From NCBI RefSeq assembly GCF_011059135.1, contig NZ_JAALGD010000006.1:124001-188000 (forward strand): a stretch of DNA of 64,000 nt, in the 5' to 3' direction. Position 1 is the first letter of the stretch. Every line of letters begins with the position of its first letter. This document shows, piece by piece, positions 9,114 through 17,934 of this stretch. The position numbers were made by a program, and so were the translations under genes. Under the pieces are notes generated by a model. The model did no database searches. It saw only the letters and a program-made list of their open reading frames with translations, and had not been told where the DNA came from. The stretch comes from Brevibacillus sp. SYP-B805. Its GTDB lineage: Bacteria; Bacillota; Bacilli; Brevibacillales; Brevibacillaceae.

Positions 9114-9791
9114 TTGGATATCCAGAGAAATGTACTGATTGTGGATGATTCAAAAAATTTACGGAGAGATATTCAGCAATATGAGTCGATTTTTAGACAA
9201 TTAAAATTAGCGCGTGGTTTGGACTATAATCTTTCTTTTGAGAGTACTCCAAAATATGAAGAAGCAATTGCATTAATTAGTTCTAGTAAGCATGTCTATG
9301 ATGTTCTATTAATTGATTACGATTTATCTACTGCTGGAAACGAAAAAGATGGTATAGAACTGGTAAGAGAAATAAGAAAAGGAATCAATAAGCATTGCAA
9401 GATAATTTTCTATACAATGGGATTTTTAGATGACTTATTTCCTGATCGTAAAGATATGGTTAGATTCTTCAACTGTGGCGTCTATAAGTTTCTCCCAAAA
9501 GAACTTGAGACAGATAGCTTTGACACTTTTGGTTCAAGAACCCACCAATTAAGAGTTGAGGCTATAATCGAGGCAATTAAAGATATTGATTATGTTCAAG
9601 TTTCTTTAGAGAGATATTTTGTTGAGTACAGCGATCTAATTAGTGATGAAAAAATTATTGTTGACGGATCTGAATACACTATTGAAGAAATTATTAACCA
9701 TATTAGAAATGACGATATTATTGGTGAAATTTACAAGAGTAACCTAGCTAGATCTTTGATATTACACAATATTGCTTTCAGAGGGAAATGA
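9114..9791 (+). CDS. Response-regulator receiver-domain protein (gene 3)
   Basis: 225 aa. An N-terminal receiver fold has the acidic pair D11-D12, phospho-acceptor D68 in VLLIDYD, conserved T101 in IIFYTMG and K129 in FLPKE. The remaining ~75 residues show no recognisable DNA-binding output domain, so it probably passes phosphorylation-dependent signals by protein contact, most simply to the CHAT-like product of the next gene. The start is TTG 9114 behind AAAGGAGGG with a 9-nt spacer; no ATG fits. Gap to gene 2 is 21 nt and gene 4 overlaps by ATGA, so the three are co-translated. Confidence 0.85.
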   Translation: MDIQRNVLIVDDSKNLRRDIQQYESIFRQLKLARGLDYNLSFESTPKYEEAIALISSSKHVYDVLLIDYDLSTAGNEKDGIELVREIRKGINKHCKIIFYTMGFLDDLFPDRKDMVRFFNCGVYKFLPKELETDSFDTFGSRTHQLRVEAIIEAIKDIDYVQVSLERYFVEYSDLISDEKIIVDGSEYTIEEIINHIRNDDIIGEIYKSNLARSLILHNIAFRGK

Positions 9792-10738
9792 TGAGAATTA
9801 TACATTTTTTTCCTAAATCAAAGGCATTAGGGTTTCTGGATAGTTTTAAAGATTTCTTGCATTCTAACTATGAAGAATTGTATAACCATTTTTCTAGAAC
9901 AGAAGATTTTTATGGAATTCTTGACTCAAGAATATATTATACTGACATTATAGTAATAACAGCTCACGGTTATCCTGATTACATTGTTGGAGAAGAGGTA
10001 TCAGGTGAAGCTGTGTTACTAACTTTAGAACAATTTCATCGATGCAAACACTCTTTTATTTTTGCATTTTCCTGCTCCACAGGTGATTTGGGAGCACAGA
10101 TTTGTCGAGAACACAAAGCAATTGCATATCTTGGATTTAATGACATCATTGATCTGGTGGTTAAAACTGAAGGACAAGCCTACAAAAATGAATTGAAAAA
10201 AATCTTGAGAAAAATATATAACGATTCTTTATGTAAGTCGTTTACTGAATTCTTAGCAAATAATTATAATATAGATCAGTTTGCCAGACTAATCTCAAAA
10301 AATTTAGAATTAAGCTATTCGCTAATTTTAGCAATGTCTCCAGAGCAATTAAAAATTACTTTCAGCTTACCTCAAAAAGTTGTCGATGAGCCGAAGTTTT
10401 TAAAAATATTACAGACCGATTTGTTAACTACTATAAATAGTGTGCGAAAACGAATTGTAATACATGGTGAACCAGAATTTATTCCTTGGCTATTTATTGA
10501 CACCAAAGATAAAACAAGAATAGAACAGTTGATTAGTAAGATAGAAAAATCAGTGTTTAAGGATAGTTATAATAACTACTATAAATATTTTCTTTTAGGG
10601 CATTTATATCGAGCGTTGGGCATTGCTTCAGAGTCAAAGAAGTTTTTTAGATTGGCTTACTCTTTGAATAGTGAATATATTCGCTTAAATAGCTATCTAA
10701 ACGATAATGAGATAGAAGAATTAATTCAGACTGGCTAG
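9788..10738 (+). CDS. CHAT/caspase-like putative protease effector (gene 4)
   Basis: 316 aa, translationally coupled to gene 3 by an ATGA overlap. The N-terminal half has the caspase-clan layout: a beta-strand ending in His (VITAHG, H60), then FAFSCSTG with Cys96 and a following LGAQICREH...AYLGF, like the S-x-C-x-T-G/A-x-LG pattern of CHAT domains. The C-terminal ~110 residues are helical with one TPR-like repeat (YKYFLLGHLYRALG...FFRLAYSL). Prokaryotic CHAT and caspase-like proteases commonly act as killing effectors in defence. I infer that phosphorelay through the receiver switches on this protein when unmodified foreign DNA is sensed. The protease call is from motif pattern only. Confidence 0.65.
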   Translation: MMRIIHFFPKSKALGFLDSFKDFLHSNYEELYNHFSRTEDFYGILDSRIYYTDIIVITAHGYPDYIVGEEVSGEAVLLTLEQFHRCKHSFIFAFSCSTGDLGAQICREHKAIAYLGFNDIIDLVVKTEGQAYKNELKKILRKIYNDSLCKSFTEFLANNYNIDQFARLISKNLELSYSLILAMSPEQLKITFSLPQKVVDEPKFLKILQTDLLTTINSVRKRIVIHGEPEFIPWLFIDTKDKTRIEQLISKIEKSVFKDSYNNYYKYFLLGHLYRALGIASESKKFFRLAYSLNSEYIRLNSYLNDNEIEELIQTG

Positions 10739-11040
10739 GTAATCGGTTAGATACATAATACTGCTCTAATCCCAACTATGGTCAAGTAGTCTATATTGTA
10801 GTGTAGTGTTTAACGAAACTGTCGATCTCGATAATGAGATCTAATAATTTCCGAATTTAATGTATTTTACTTAGTTTTTTTCTCATATGAGCACGTGTAT
10901 GATGCTTTCTCTTTCAACTCAAAATTCCTTCGATAGATAGGGACTTGTCTTACTTCAGAAGAATTTGTCTAAAATGATGGTGTTTCGTCTAAATAATCAT
11001 TGAAGTATGCTGTAAGTAAAGAAATGAACGGTCAAAGACC
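10739..11040. other. AT-rich intergenic stretch after the defence operon
   Basis: No gene seen. It keeps the low GC of the operon and ends at the probable right end of the IS256-type remnant. No clear intrinsic terminator was recognised. Confidence 0.5.
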
Positions 11041-11400
11041 CGCAGGATTGGGTCTGTCAAGGGTCTGTCAATGATTTTGTGTAAACTCCAATAGCCGTTA
11101 GGCTCAGCGGAGATATGGTTGAACTCGCTCTGGAAACTGAACGGATAGTTGCAACAGAATTTGGCCCCAGTTCTGAACTCTCCCCGTCCACTTTCGTAAC
11201 ACATCCATGGTTGCCAGGTAGAGCATTTTGAGCAGGGCTTCGTCTGTAGGGAAAATGGCTTTTCCTTTGGTGACTTTCTCAGTTGGCGATGGTAGCTCTT
11301 GATGACATTGGTTGTGTAGATCAGCTTGCGAATAACTGGTGAGTACTTGAAGAAGGTGGAGATTTCTAGCCAGATCGTTCGTCAGGAACGAACAATAAGG
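11041..11400 (-). pseudogene. IS256-family transposase remnant with IS end
   Basis: Read on the minus strand, a C-terminal transposase fragment is recognisable: FFKYS, IRKLIYTTN, then after a one-base frameshift near 11280 IFPTDEALLKMLYLAT, KWTGRVQNWG and a stop at 11104. These are hallmark IS256 C-terminal motifs. Beyond the stop, GGGTCTGTCA repeats near 11050-11080 look like the IS terminal repeat. The 5' two thirds of the gene are missing. It marks the right edge of the AT-rich island, against the intact DUF1980-type gene. Confidence 0.7.
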
Positions 11401-11473
11401 GGGGACATTTGTCCCCATGTCTACTCGAATTGTTCCAGTTCTTCCAAGGTGGCCTCTACCGTGATTCGACCGG

Positions 11474-12448
11474 TTACTGACCGACATTGTTGTAATTGTA
11501 GTACACGTATGGCGTCTTCGGCGGTTTTACGGGCGTTATCTTGTCCGCCACCAGCATGAGAAATTCATTTCCGTCAAGGGATGTCAGCTTCAAGGTGCCT
11601 GTTACCTTGACCCAACTGTCGTTGGGAAACTTTTTGGCATCGGGGGACTGGATCAGGATCCCCGTGACCGAAGCGTCCGCGGTACAGCAGGATACCGAAA
11701 ACCTGGCCGCCACGAACTCGTTCGCCTTGAAATCGGGCTGTCTGTAGACGAAACCCATCGTCTCCAGTTTGCGGCCGTTAAATTCCTTGACATAGATATC
11801 AAGGATGGTCATGGCGTCCAGATAGTTTTGGTCATTGATTTCAATGACCGGCTGCTTATAAAAGGAGACGGCCATGTCGGTATAAAAGTCGCCAAAGCCT
11901 TGATCAAACATCTTGCGCAGTTCCTGCTCGGTCATGGGCTTGGTTGATTTGTCCGTTTCCGTTGTCGTTTTGGGCGCGGCAGCCTGTTGTGTCGGGGCGG
12001 CAGCAGGGGGAGCCGCCGTCTTTTCCGGCTGCGATTTTTTGATCTGCTCCTTTAACGGACTGTTTGCCATCAACTCTTTCGCGTTCCCTTGCAGCAGGTT
12101 TACGCCCTTCATCTCCGCCACCGCGGAACCCAACAGCTTATTGGGAAGCAGGAAGCCCATCGCTAAAGGCAGCACAAACAACCCATAGACGATGGTCGTT
12201 TTCCAGAAGCCTTTCGGCAGGGAATGCGCTTCCCCGCAGTCGCATTCCGCACGGCGGGTACCGGTAAGGGCCTGCACGAAGCAGGAAATCGTGAGGATCA
12301 CCATGATGCAAAGCGTGACATAGGTCAATCCCTGAAGCCGGGGTGCCAGATAATAATTGATCTCGCCGGTCAGCAGCAGCTTTCCCAGCAAAAATGAGAA
12401 TCCCAGCAGGATCAGACTCCGCAGCAAATAATGTTTGGTTTCACTCAT
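11474..12448 (-). CDS. TIGR03943/DUF1980 family membrane protein, zinc-regulon partner of the permease
   Basis: 324 aa. Several N-terminal membrane segments (about 8-28, 38-60, 85-105) with a CDCG motif after the second, an Ala/Pro/Thr-rich linker, and a C-terminal OB-like domain with SCCTADAS. The family (COG3689) is nearly always paired with a COG0701 permease, as here (12464-13465, 15-nt gap), and is linked to Zur regulons by comparative genomics. The probable role is metal or metallochaperone handling at the membrane with the permease; the biochemical activity is not established. A broken IS256 copy abuts its 3' end but the reading frame is intact. Confidence 0.82.
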   Translation of the reverse strand: MSETKHYLLRSLILLGFSFLLGKLLLTGEINYYLAPRLQGLTYVTLCIMVILTISCFVQALTGTRRAECDCGEAHSLPKGFWKTTIVYGLFVLPLAMGFLLPNKLLGSAVAEMKGVNLLQGNAKELMANSPLKEQIKKSQPEKTAAPPAAAPTQQAAAPKTTTETDKSTKPMTEQELRKMFDQGFGDFYTDMAVSFYKQPVIEINDQNYLDAMTILDIYVKEFNGRKLETMGFVYRQPDFKANEFVAARFSVSCCTADASVTGILIQSPDAKKFPNDSWVKVTGTLKLTSLDGNEFLMLVADKITPVKPPKTPYVYYNYNNVGQ

Positions 12449-12463
12449 TGCCTGAACTCCTTT

Positions 12464-13465
12464 CTACAGGGGAAGCCATAAGGTGAACAGCAACACCAGC
12501 ACCGTGACGATGGCGATCAGCTTTACCACAAACGAAAAACGAAAAGCGCTGAACAGCATGAGCGTATTTTTCAAATCAATCATCGGACCAAAGACAAGGA
12601 AAGCAAGGAGCGAGCTTTTGGAAAAAGTTCCTGCGAAAGACGCCGCGATAAACGCATCTGCTTCCGAGCAGAGCGAGAACACATAGCCAAGTCCCATCAT
12701 GGCCAGGTGGGCAGTGAGCGGTGTTTGCCCGATGGACGCAAGCGTTTCTCTGGAGAAATAGACTTGCAGAATGGAACTGACCAATGCACCGAAGATCAGG
12801 AATTTCCCCATATCAAAAAATTCATCCACCGCATGCCTGAAAGTGGCCCCGATGCCGGCTGATCGTGCTTCCGCATGTGCGATCTCATGCTGGATCTGCC
12901 TGTCAACCCCCAATTTTAACGGGTTTTGACGGTGAAACATCCACAGCAGCAATCCGGTCAGCATGGCGACGACCAAAGCGAGCAGACTGCGCTCGATCAC
13001 CATGTCCGGCTGCCTTTGAAACGCGGTATAAGTGGCGGCCATCACGACGGGATTGACGACCGGACCGGCGAGCATAAAGACGATCCCGATATGGGCCGGC
13101 ATGCCTTTTTGAATGAAACGCCTTACAATGGGAACGATGGCGCACTCGCAGACCGGAAACAGAAATCCCAGCAAAGCGGCGAAGGGAAGGGCGATGAAAA
13201 CGTTTCGGGGAGTCCAGCGCCGCACCTGTTCATCTTTCACAAATGTTTGAATCAGCGCGGAGAAAAAAACGCCGAGGAGCACAAAGGGGATCGCTTCCAA
13301 CAAGATGCTGAGAAAAAGGGTTTTTACATCAAGCAGACGAGGAGAAAGCGAAACGGATGAAAAAGGGAAGCGGCCGTTGTTTCCGGACAGCAAAAAGAAT
13401 ACCGCTATGCCAACAAGCAGGGCTCCGATGATATCGATGACGAAATGACGCAGCCTGAGCAGCAA
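12464..13465 (-). CDS. COG0701 predicted permease (UPF0718/YcgR-like)
   Basis: 333 aa, about eight membrane segments in two halves joined by a cytoplasmic loop (about 170-205). Diagnostic motifs are FLFPVCECAIVPIVRR and FSLCSEADAFIAASF, each with a conserved Cys, plus VFGPMIDLKNTLM. Predicted permease of the SO_0444/YcgR type for a metal or metal complex; the substrate is unproven. TTG 13465 sits 8 nt behind AAGGAGGG. Divergent from znuA and sharing its Zur-box intergenic region, so zinc control of both directions is likely. Confidence 0.85.
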   Translation of the reverse strand: MLLRLRHFVIDIIGALLVGIAVFFLLSGNNGRFPFSSVSLSPRLLDVKTLFLSILLEAIPFVLLGVFFSALIQTFVKDEQVRRWTPRNVFIALPFAALLGFLFPVCECAIVPIVRRFIQKGMPAHIGIVFMLAGPVVNPVVMAATYTAFQRQPDMVIERSLLALVVAMLTGLLLWMFHRQNPLKLGVDRQIQHEIAHAEARSAGIGATFRHAVDEFFDMGKFLIFGALVSSILQVYFSRETLASIGQTPLTAHLAMMGLGYVFSLCSEADAFIAASFAGTFSKSSLLAFLVFGPMIDLKNTLMLFSAFRFSFVVKLIAIVTVLVLLFTLWLPL

Positions 13466-13594
13466 GAATATCCCTCCTTACCACATTCGGTCCCTCTAAT
13501 CATACTTGCTGGAAAGTATAGAATACAAGCCGTGAAAAAAGAACCGTATTTACAAGTTCCTCAAAAAAATGTATAGTCTATAATTGCAAAGAAC

Positions 13595-13615
13595 AAATCG
13601 TAATTATTCTTATTT
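13595..13615. promoter_or_regulatory. Zur box between the permease and znuA
   Basis: A 21-bp site with the half AAATCGTAAT, reverse-complement identical to the proximal yciC box. It is placed 20 bp before the znuA start and 130 bp from the divergent permease start. Confidence 0.8.
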
Positions 13616-13635
13616 ACGAACGGAGTGAGAAAGAG

Positions 13636-14592
13636 ATGCCTCAATCTTTCAAAAAAGCGCTGGGGATCGCTTTGCTGACCAGTATGGTGCTGGCTGGATG
13701 CGGTTCCACCAGCAGTCAGGGCGAAAACAGCCAGTCCGGCGACAGCCCGCAAAAAATCAGCGTCGTTGCCACGTTCTATCCGATGTACGATTTCGCCAAA
13801 AATGTGGCAGGTGAGCATGCGGATGTGACCGCGCTGGTTCCCGCAGGTGTAGAGCCGCACGATTGGGAGCCTACCCCCAAAGACATCCAAAGGATCGCTG
13901 ACGCCCAGGTGTTTGTGTATAACGGCGGCGTTGAAGGCTGGGTGGAAGATGCGCTGAAAAGCGTCCAAAACAAGAATCTTGTGGTCGTGGAAGCCTCCAA
14001 GGGCATCGAATTGATGGAGGGCGTGGAAGAAGAAGAGGAGGAGCACCAGGAAGGGGAAGATCACAGCCATCTGGACCCGCATGTCTGGCTGGATCCGGTT
14101 CTGGCCCAAAAAGAGGTGGAAGCCATCGCGCATGCACTGGAGCAGGCTGATCCCGCCCACAAGGATGACTACCGTAAAAATGCCAATGCTTACATCGCGC
14201 AGCTGCAGTCTCTGGACAAGGAATTTTCCGCTGCGCTGTCGTCTGCAAAGCGGAAAGATTTCGTCACACAGCACGCCGCTTTCGGGTATTTGGCCAAACG
14301 TTACGGACTCACCCAGATTCCGATCTCGGGATTGTCGCCGGAAGAGGAACCGTCGCCGTCCAAGCTGGTTGACATCGTGAAATTTGTGAAGGAACACCAG
14401 GTGAAAACCATCTTCTTTGAAACGCTGGCAGCACCGAAAGTAGCCGAGACGGTAGCGAAGGAGACCGGCGCCAAGACAGCCGTCCTTAACCCGATCGAGG
14501 GCTTGACCGATGAGGAAAAAGCAAAGAACCTGGACTACATCGGCGTCATGAAAAATAACCTGGAAGCCTTGAAAACCGCCTTGAACGAATAA
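13636..14592 (+). CDS. znuA: High-affinity zinc ABC transporter substrate-binding lipoprotein
   Basis: 318 aa. Signal peptide with lipobox LAGC (C21), then the cluster A-I fold: GVEPHDWEPTP, an acidic His loop of consecutive Glu residues running into HQEGEDHSHLDPHVWLDP, AAFGYLAKRYGL, and FFETLAAPKVAETVAKE. Metal-binding histidines fall in the first three of these. It captures Zn2+ outside the membrane for a ZnuBC-type importer. No membrane or ATPase subunit follows, so partners must be encoded elsewhere. A Zur box precedes it; a strong terminator follows. Confidence 0.9.
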   Translation: MPQSFKKALGIALLTSMVLAGCGSTSSQGENSQSGDSPQKISVVATFYPMYDFAKNVAGEHADVTALVPAGVEPHDWEPTPKDIQRIADAQVFVYNGGVEGWVEDALKSVQNKNLVVVEASKGIELMEGVEEEEEEHQEGEDHSHLDPHVWLDPVLAQKEVEAIAHALEQADPAHKDDYRKNANAYIAQLQSLDKEFSAALSSAKRKDFVTQHAAFGYLAKRYGLTQIPISGLSPEEEPSPSKLVDIVKFVKEHQVKTIFFETLAAPKVAETVAKETGAKTAVLNPIEGLTDEEKAKNLDYIGVMKNNLEALKTALNE

Positions 14593-14619
14593 ATCTCCCC
14601 ACCATGAAGAACAAACAAG

Positions 14620-14650
14620 AACGCCTCCGTTTCCCATGAACGGAGGCGTT
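14620..14650. terminator. Bidirectional intrinsic terminator
   Basis: A perfect 12-bp stem AACGCCTCCGTT / AACGGAGGCGTT with a 7-nt loop between the convergent znuA and CorC-family genes; short T-rich tails on both strands. Confidence 0.85.
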
Positions 14651-14658
14651 TCATATAG

Positions 14659-16023
14659 TTACTGGGCTTTCATCAGCACGTCATCTTCATCCCCCTGCGG
14701 CTTGTTCTCCTCCACCTGGGTGATCTCGACGCGGGTGATGCGGTGATTATCCAGCTCGGATATGGTAAAGAGATAATTTTCATGCTGTACCGATTTGCCC
14801 TTGGCCACTTCTTCGTTCAGTTGGCTGTAGAGCCAGCCGGCAATGGTATCCACGTCATCCGAGTGTATCTCAACGGGAATGTAGTCGTTCAATTCGGTAA
14901 GAAGCGTTTTTCCGGAGACGGACAACACATTGTTGGTTGACTCAATCTCGGGACGCTCATTTTCATCGAACTCATCCTGGATTTCCCCGACAATTTCCTC
15001 CAAAATGTCTTCCATCGTGATCAGGCCTGCAGTCCCGCCGTATTCATCGATGACGATAGCCATCTGGGAGCGGCGCTTTTGCATCAGCCGCAGCACATGG
15101 CTGATTTCCATCGACTCGGGCACGGTAAGGACGGGGCGCAGGAAATCGCGCAGATTGGCTTCCCCTTTGGTCAGCGCGGACAGGTAGAAATCGGTGGTAT
15201 GAACAAAACCAATGATCTGGTCCTTATCCTCATGGGCGACAGGAAAGCGGGAGTGGCGCGACTCGCGCATGATCTCCAGATTTTCCTCAAACGTGTTATC
15301 GTCATACAGGCACACCATATCGATGCGCGGAATCATAATCTCGCGGGCAAGGCGTTCCGAGAATTCAAACACGTTGTCCACCAGCGCCATTTCCGTCTGG
15401 TCAATATGGCCGCTTTTGTGGCTCTCATTGACGAGCAGCCGAATCTCTTCTTCCGTATGGGCCGATTCGTTTTCTGCGGCCGGTTCGATCCCGATGCGTT
15501 TCAGGAAGAAGTTGGATGTGCCGTTTAACAGCCAGATGATCGGGTAGCTGATCTTATGGAAGAACATCAACGGCGCGGCCGTCCAGAGAGAGGCGGATTC
15601 GGCCTTCTGGATGGCAAGCGATTTGGGAGCCATTTCCCCAAAGATAATATGCAGGAATGTAATGAACGAAAATGCGACGGCCACCGAGACCGGTGTGACC
15701 AGATATTCGGGCATCCCCAGCCAGTTGAGAAGCGGATGCACCAGGTGTCCAACCGCTGGCTCCCCAACCCAACCCAAGCCAAGCGAGGCCAGTGTAATCC
15801 CCAGCTGGCAAGCGGACAGGTAAGCGTCCAGCTTCTGCGTCACTTTTTGCGCGTATGCGGCTCTTCGATTGCCTTCGCTTACCAGCTGGGCGAGGCGGGT
15901 TTGGCGAACTTTCACCAAAGAAAACTCTGCTGCGACAAAGAAACCGTTGAGGAGAACCAAAAAAACAACAAGCAGCAGTTTTAACAAGATCTCCCCTATA
16001 CTCTCGTCCAAGTAGATCTCCAT
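14659..16023 (-). CDS. CNNM/HlyC-CorC family membrane transporter
   Basis: 454 aa. A DUF21 (CNNM) domain with three to four membrane helices (about 10-200), paired CBS domains (about 215-345, including MIPRIDMVCL and FPVAHEDKD), then a CorC_HlyC domain with VIDEYGGTAGLITMEDILEEIVGEIQDEFD nearby (catalogued as the DEYGG motif). Members export Mg2+ or Na+ or otherwise handle divalent cations. The start ATG 16023 is close behind AAAGG, a poor spacing, but the DUF21 helix starts here. Confidence 0.88.
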   Translation of the reverse strand: MEIYLDESIGEILLKLLLVVFLVLLNGFFVAAEFSLVKVRQTRLAQLVSEGNRRAAYAQKVTQKLDAYLSACQLGITLASLGLGWVGEPAVGHLVHPLLNWLGMPEYLVTPVSVAVAFSFITFLHIIFGEMAPKSLAIQKAESASLWTAAPLMFFHKISYPIIWLLNGTSNFFLKRIGIEPAAENESAHTEEEIRLLVNESHKSGHIDQTEMALVDNVFEFSERLAREIMIPRIDMVCLYDDNTFEENLEIMRESRHSRFPVAHEDKDQIIGFVHTTDFYLSALTKGEANLRDFLRPVLTVPESMEISHVLRLMQKRRSQMAIVIDEYGGTAGLITMEDILEEIVGEIQDEFDENERPEIESTNNVLSVSGKTLLTELNDYIPVEIHSDDVDTIAGWLYSQLNEEVAKGKSVQHENYLFTISELDNHRITRVEITQVEENKPQGDEDDVLMKAQ

Positions 16024-16331
16024 CCTTTCGAGTGAAAGGAGGAGAATTCACCTCCCACATTCATTCAATTTGTGTCTTAGCGTTGATGGGTGAACGACAG
16101 CGGACCGTTCGGACGGCCGCTTCGCTCGTTTACACAATAGTATAGCAGGTAAAAAAGCAAAGAGTCAAAACCGTGCGATTTGGCTGGCAACCGATCTGAC
16201 GGAAATAGAGCGGGTGACCTCCTTTTCTTTGGTTCCTGAGCGGTGAAGCGCGCGCGTGGGAGGACATACCTCTTTTTTGCCCGCATAGGATAGGAAATGG
16301 ACGGCATCATGATCCGAAATGGGGTGAGCGC
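16024..16331. other. Intergenic region between CorC-type and YitT-type genes
   Basis: Divergent intergenic stretch; one GC-rich hairpin near 16091-16112. No gene supported. Confidence 0.5.
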
Positions 16332-16943
16332 ATGAATGGGATAAACAAGGCGGTAACCGTTCTCCTCGGCAGCGTGCTTGTCGGGGTGGGCGTCAACTGG
16401 CTTCTCATTCCCCACCGGCTGATGGATGGGGGGATGATTGGCATCGGGCTGTTGGCGAAGTATTATCTGCAGCTCTCGCCCGGGCTGATCATGCTGGCGG
16501 TCAGCATCCCCATCTACGGGATCGTCTTTCTCTACGACCGTTCCCTTTTTTACAACAGCTTTCACGGTTTGTTCCTCACCTCCTTTTTTATCGACCTGCT
16601 GTCGCCGCTGCGCGCGTGGAACCCGTTCCCGATCGAGGTATCGGCGGTGACGGGCGGGGTCATGATCGGGGCCGGTATCGGCAGCATGCTGGCTTATCGG
16701 TCCAACACGGGCGGAACGGATTTGCTGGCCCAGTTCCTGGCGTATCGCACCGGCATTCCGGTGGCCCTCCTGATCCTGCTGATCGATGGGGTGATTGTGG
16801 TGGGGTCGTGGGAAGCGATCGGCACCTACCGAATGGTCTTTTCCGTGATCACGATCATGGCCGTCGCGGCGGCTACCCATGCCTTCAGCCGGATTGGCAA
16901 ACCGAAGGACAGATGGGAAATCGTGCGACCGCCAAGAAGGTAA
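16332..16943 (+). CDS. YitT family membrane protein
   Basis: 203 aa with five or six membrane segments. The YitT signature is present: GVNWLLIPHRLMDGGMIGIGL near residues 21-40 and GIGSMLAYRSNTGGTDLLAQFL near 116-137. It ends right after the membrane core, so it lacks the DUF2179 soluble domain of longer members. Function unknown in the family. GGGGTGAGC precedes ATG 16332; an MBL-fold gene follows 52 nt downstream. Confidence 0.82.
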   Translation: MNGINKAVTVLLGSVLVGVGVNWLLIPHRLMDGGMIGIGLLAKYYLQLSPGLIMLAVSIPIYGIVFLYDRSLFYNSFHGLFLTSFFIDLLSPLRAWNPFPIEVSAVTGGVMIGAGIGSMLAYRSNTGGTDLLAQFLAYRTGIPVALLILLIDGVIVVGSWEAIGTYRMVFSVITIMAVAAATHAFSRIGKPKDRWEIVRPPRR

Positions 16944-16995
16944 CCGGCGGTGGATGGCGAAAATATGGGAAATGGAAAAACAGGAGGAGTAAACC

Positions 16996-17907
16996 GTGCC
17001 GACCAATGCTGCACCGGTCATGATCAAACCGCATATCGGCTATTTTCCCGGCAGCGTCAACATCGGGCTGCTGCTGGGCGATACCGGCGCCATCCTGATC
17101 GATTCCGGCCTTGATACGCAGACGGCCAAAAAAATAAGAAAAGGATTGGACGAGCTTGCCCAACCCTTGCGTGCGATTATTCAGACCCATTCGCATGCGG
17201 ATCACTTCGGGGGAAACGCTCATCTGCTAACCGTTTTTCCGGAGGCGGTTGTCTATGCGCCGCCGTTGGAAGAGGCCGTTATACGCTATCCCATTCTGGA
17301 GCCCGTTTATCTGAATATGGGAGCCGTGCCGTTTGAAGAGTTGACAAACAAGTTTCTGCTGGCGGAAGCCTCCCGGGTTGACCGGTTGCTGCCTGCCAGC
17401 GGGGAGATAGAGATCGACGGACTGAAGCTTGACGTCCTGCCTCTGCCCGGCCACAGCTGGCAGCAGGTGGGCATCGTCTGCGACAACATCTGCTTTGCCG
17501 CAGACGGCTATTTTGGCGCGGATACCCTGGAGAAGCACAAGCTGCCGTTTCTCGTTGACGCCCATGAGACCCTTCTCAGCCTGGACAAGCTGCTGAAAAC
17601 GCATTACGAGGGCTATGTGCCCGGACATGGGCCGTTTGAGCGTTCCATCGAGCAGACCGTCATGAAGAATATCCGCTGGCATCGCCGGATTCTGGAAAAG
17701 ATCGAGGAGATGCTTGCCGAGGAGGAATGTACGCTGGAACACTTGCTTGCCCGACTGTGCGGGGAACTGCAGATTTCCATCGGGAACATGACAAGCTATG
17801 TGCTGTACCGGACGGCTTTGATGGGGTATCTGGCAGGGCTTCTGCGGGAAGAGCGGATCTGCTATCGCTTTGACGCCAACCGGCTGCTGTGGCGGAAACG
17901 GACGTAA
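16996..17907 (+). CDS. Metallo-beta-lactamase fold hydrolase
   Basis: 303 aa. Zinc-ligand motif THSHADH at about 57-63, later PGHSWQQ, AADGYFG and GHGPFE supplying the remaining ligands, then a helical C-terminal extension. The family hydrolyses esters, thioesters or phosphodiesters; the substrate is not predictable. GTG 16996 follows AGGAGGAG at 6 nt. Confidence 0.88.
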   Translation: MPTNAAPVMIKPHIGYFPGSVNIGLLLGDTGAILIDSGLDTQTAKKIRKGLDELAQPLRAIIQTHSHADHFGGNAHLLTVFPEAVVYAPPLEEAVIRYPILEPVYLNMGAVPFEELTNKFLLAEASRVDRLLPASGEIEIDGLKLDVLPLPGHSWQQVGIVCDNICFAADGYFGADTLEKHKLPFLVDAHETLLSLDKLLKTHYEGYVPGHGPFERSIEQTVMKNIRWHRRILEKIEEMLAEEECTLEHLLARLCGELQISIGNMTSYVLYRTALMGYLAGLLREERICYRFDANRLLWRKRT

Positions 17908-17934
17908 CATACGGACGCAGACACCGGACAGCGT

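Noticed and set aside
13561-14637. 358-codon minus ORF over znuA
   Set aside because: Complement of a clear lipoprotein gene with signal peptide and Zur box; the minus frame has no recognisable motif.
16077-17027. 316-codon minus ORF over the YitT gene
   Set aside because: Codons for His/Asp/Arg-rich low-complexity sequence, typical antisense of a membrane protein gene.
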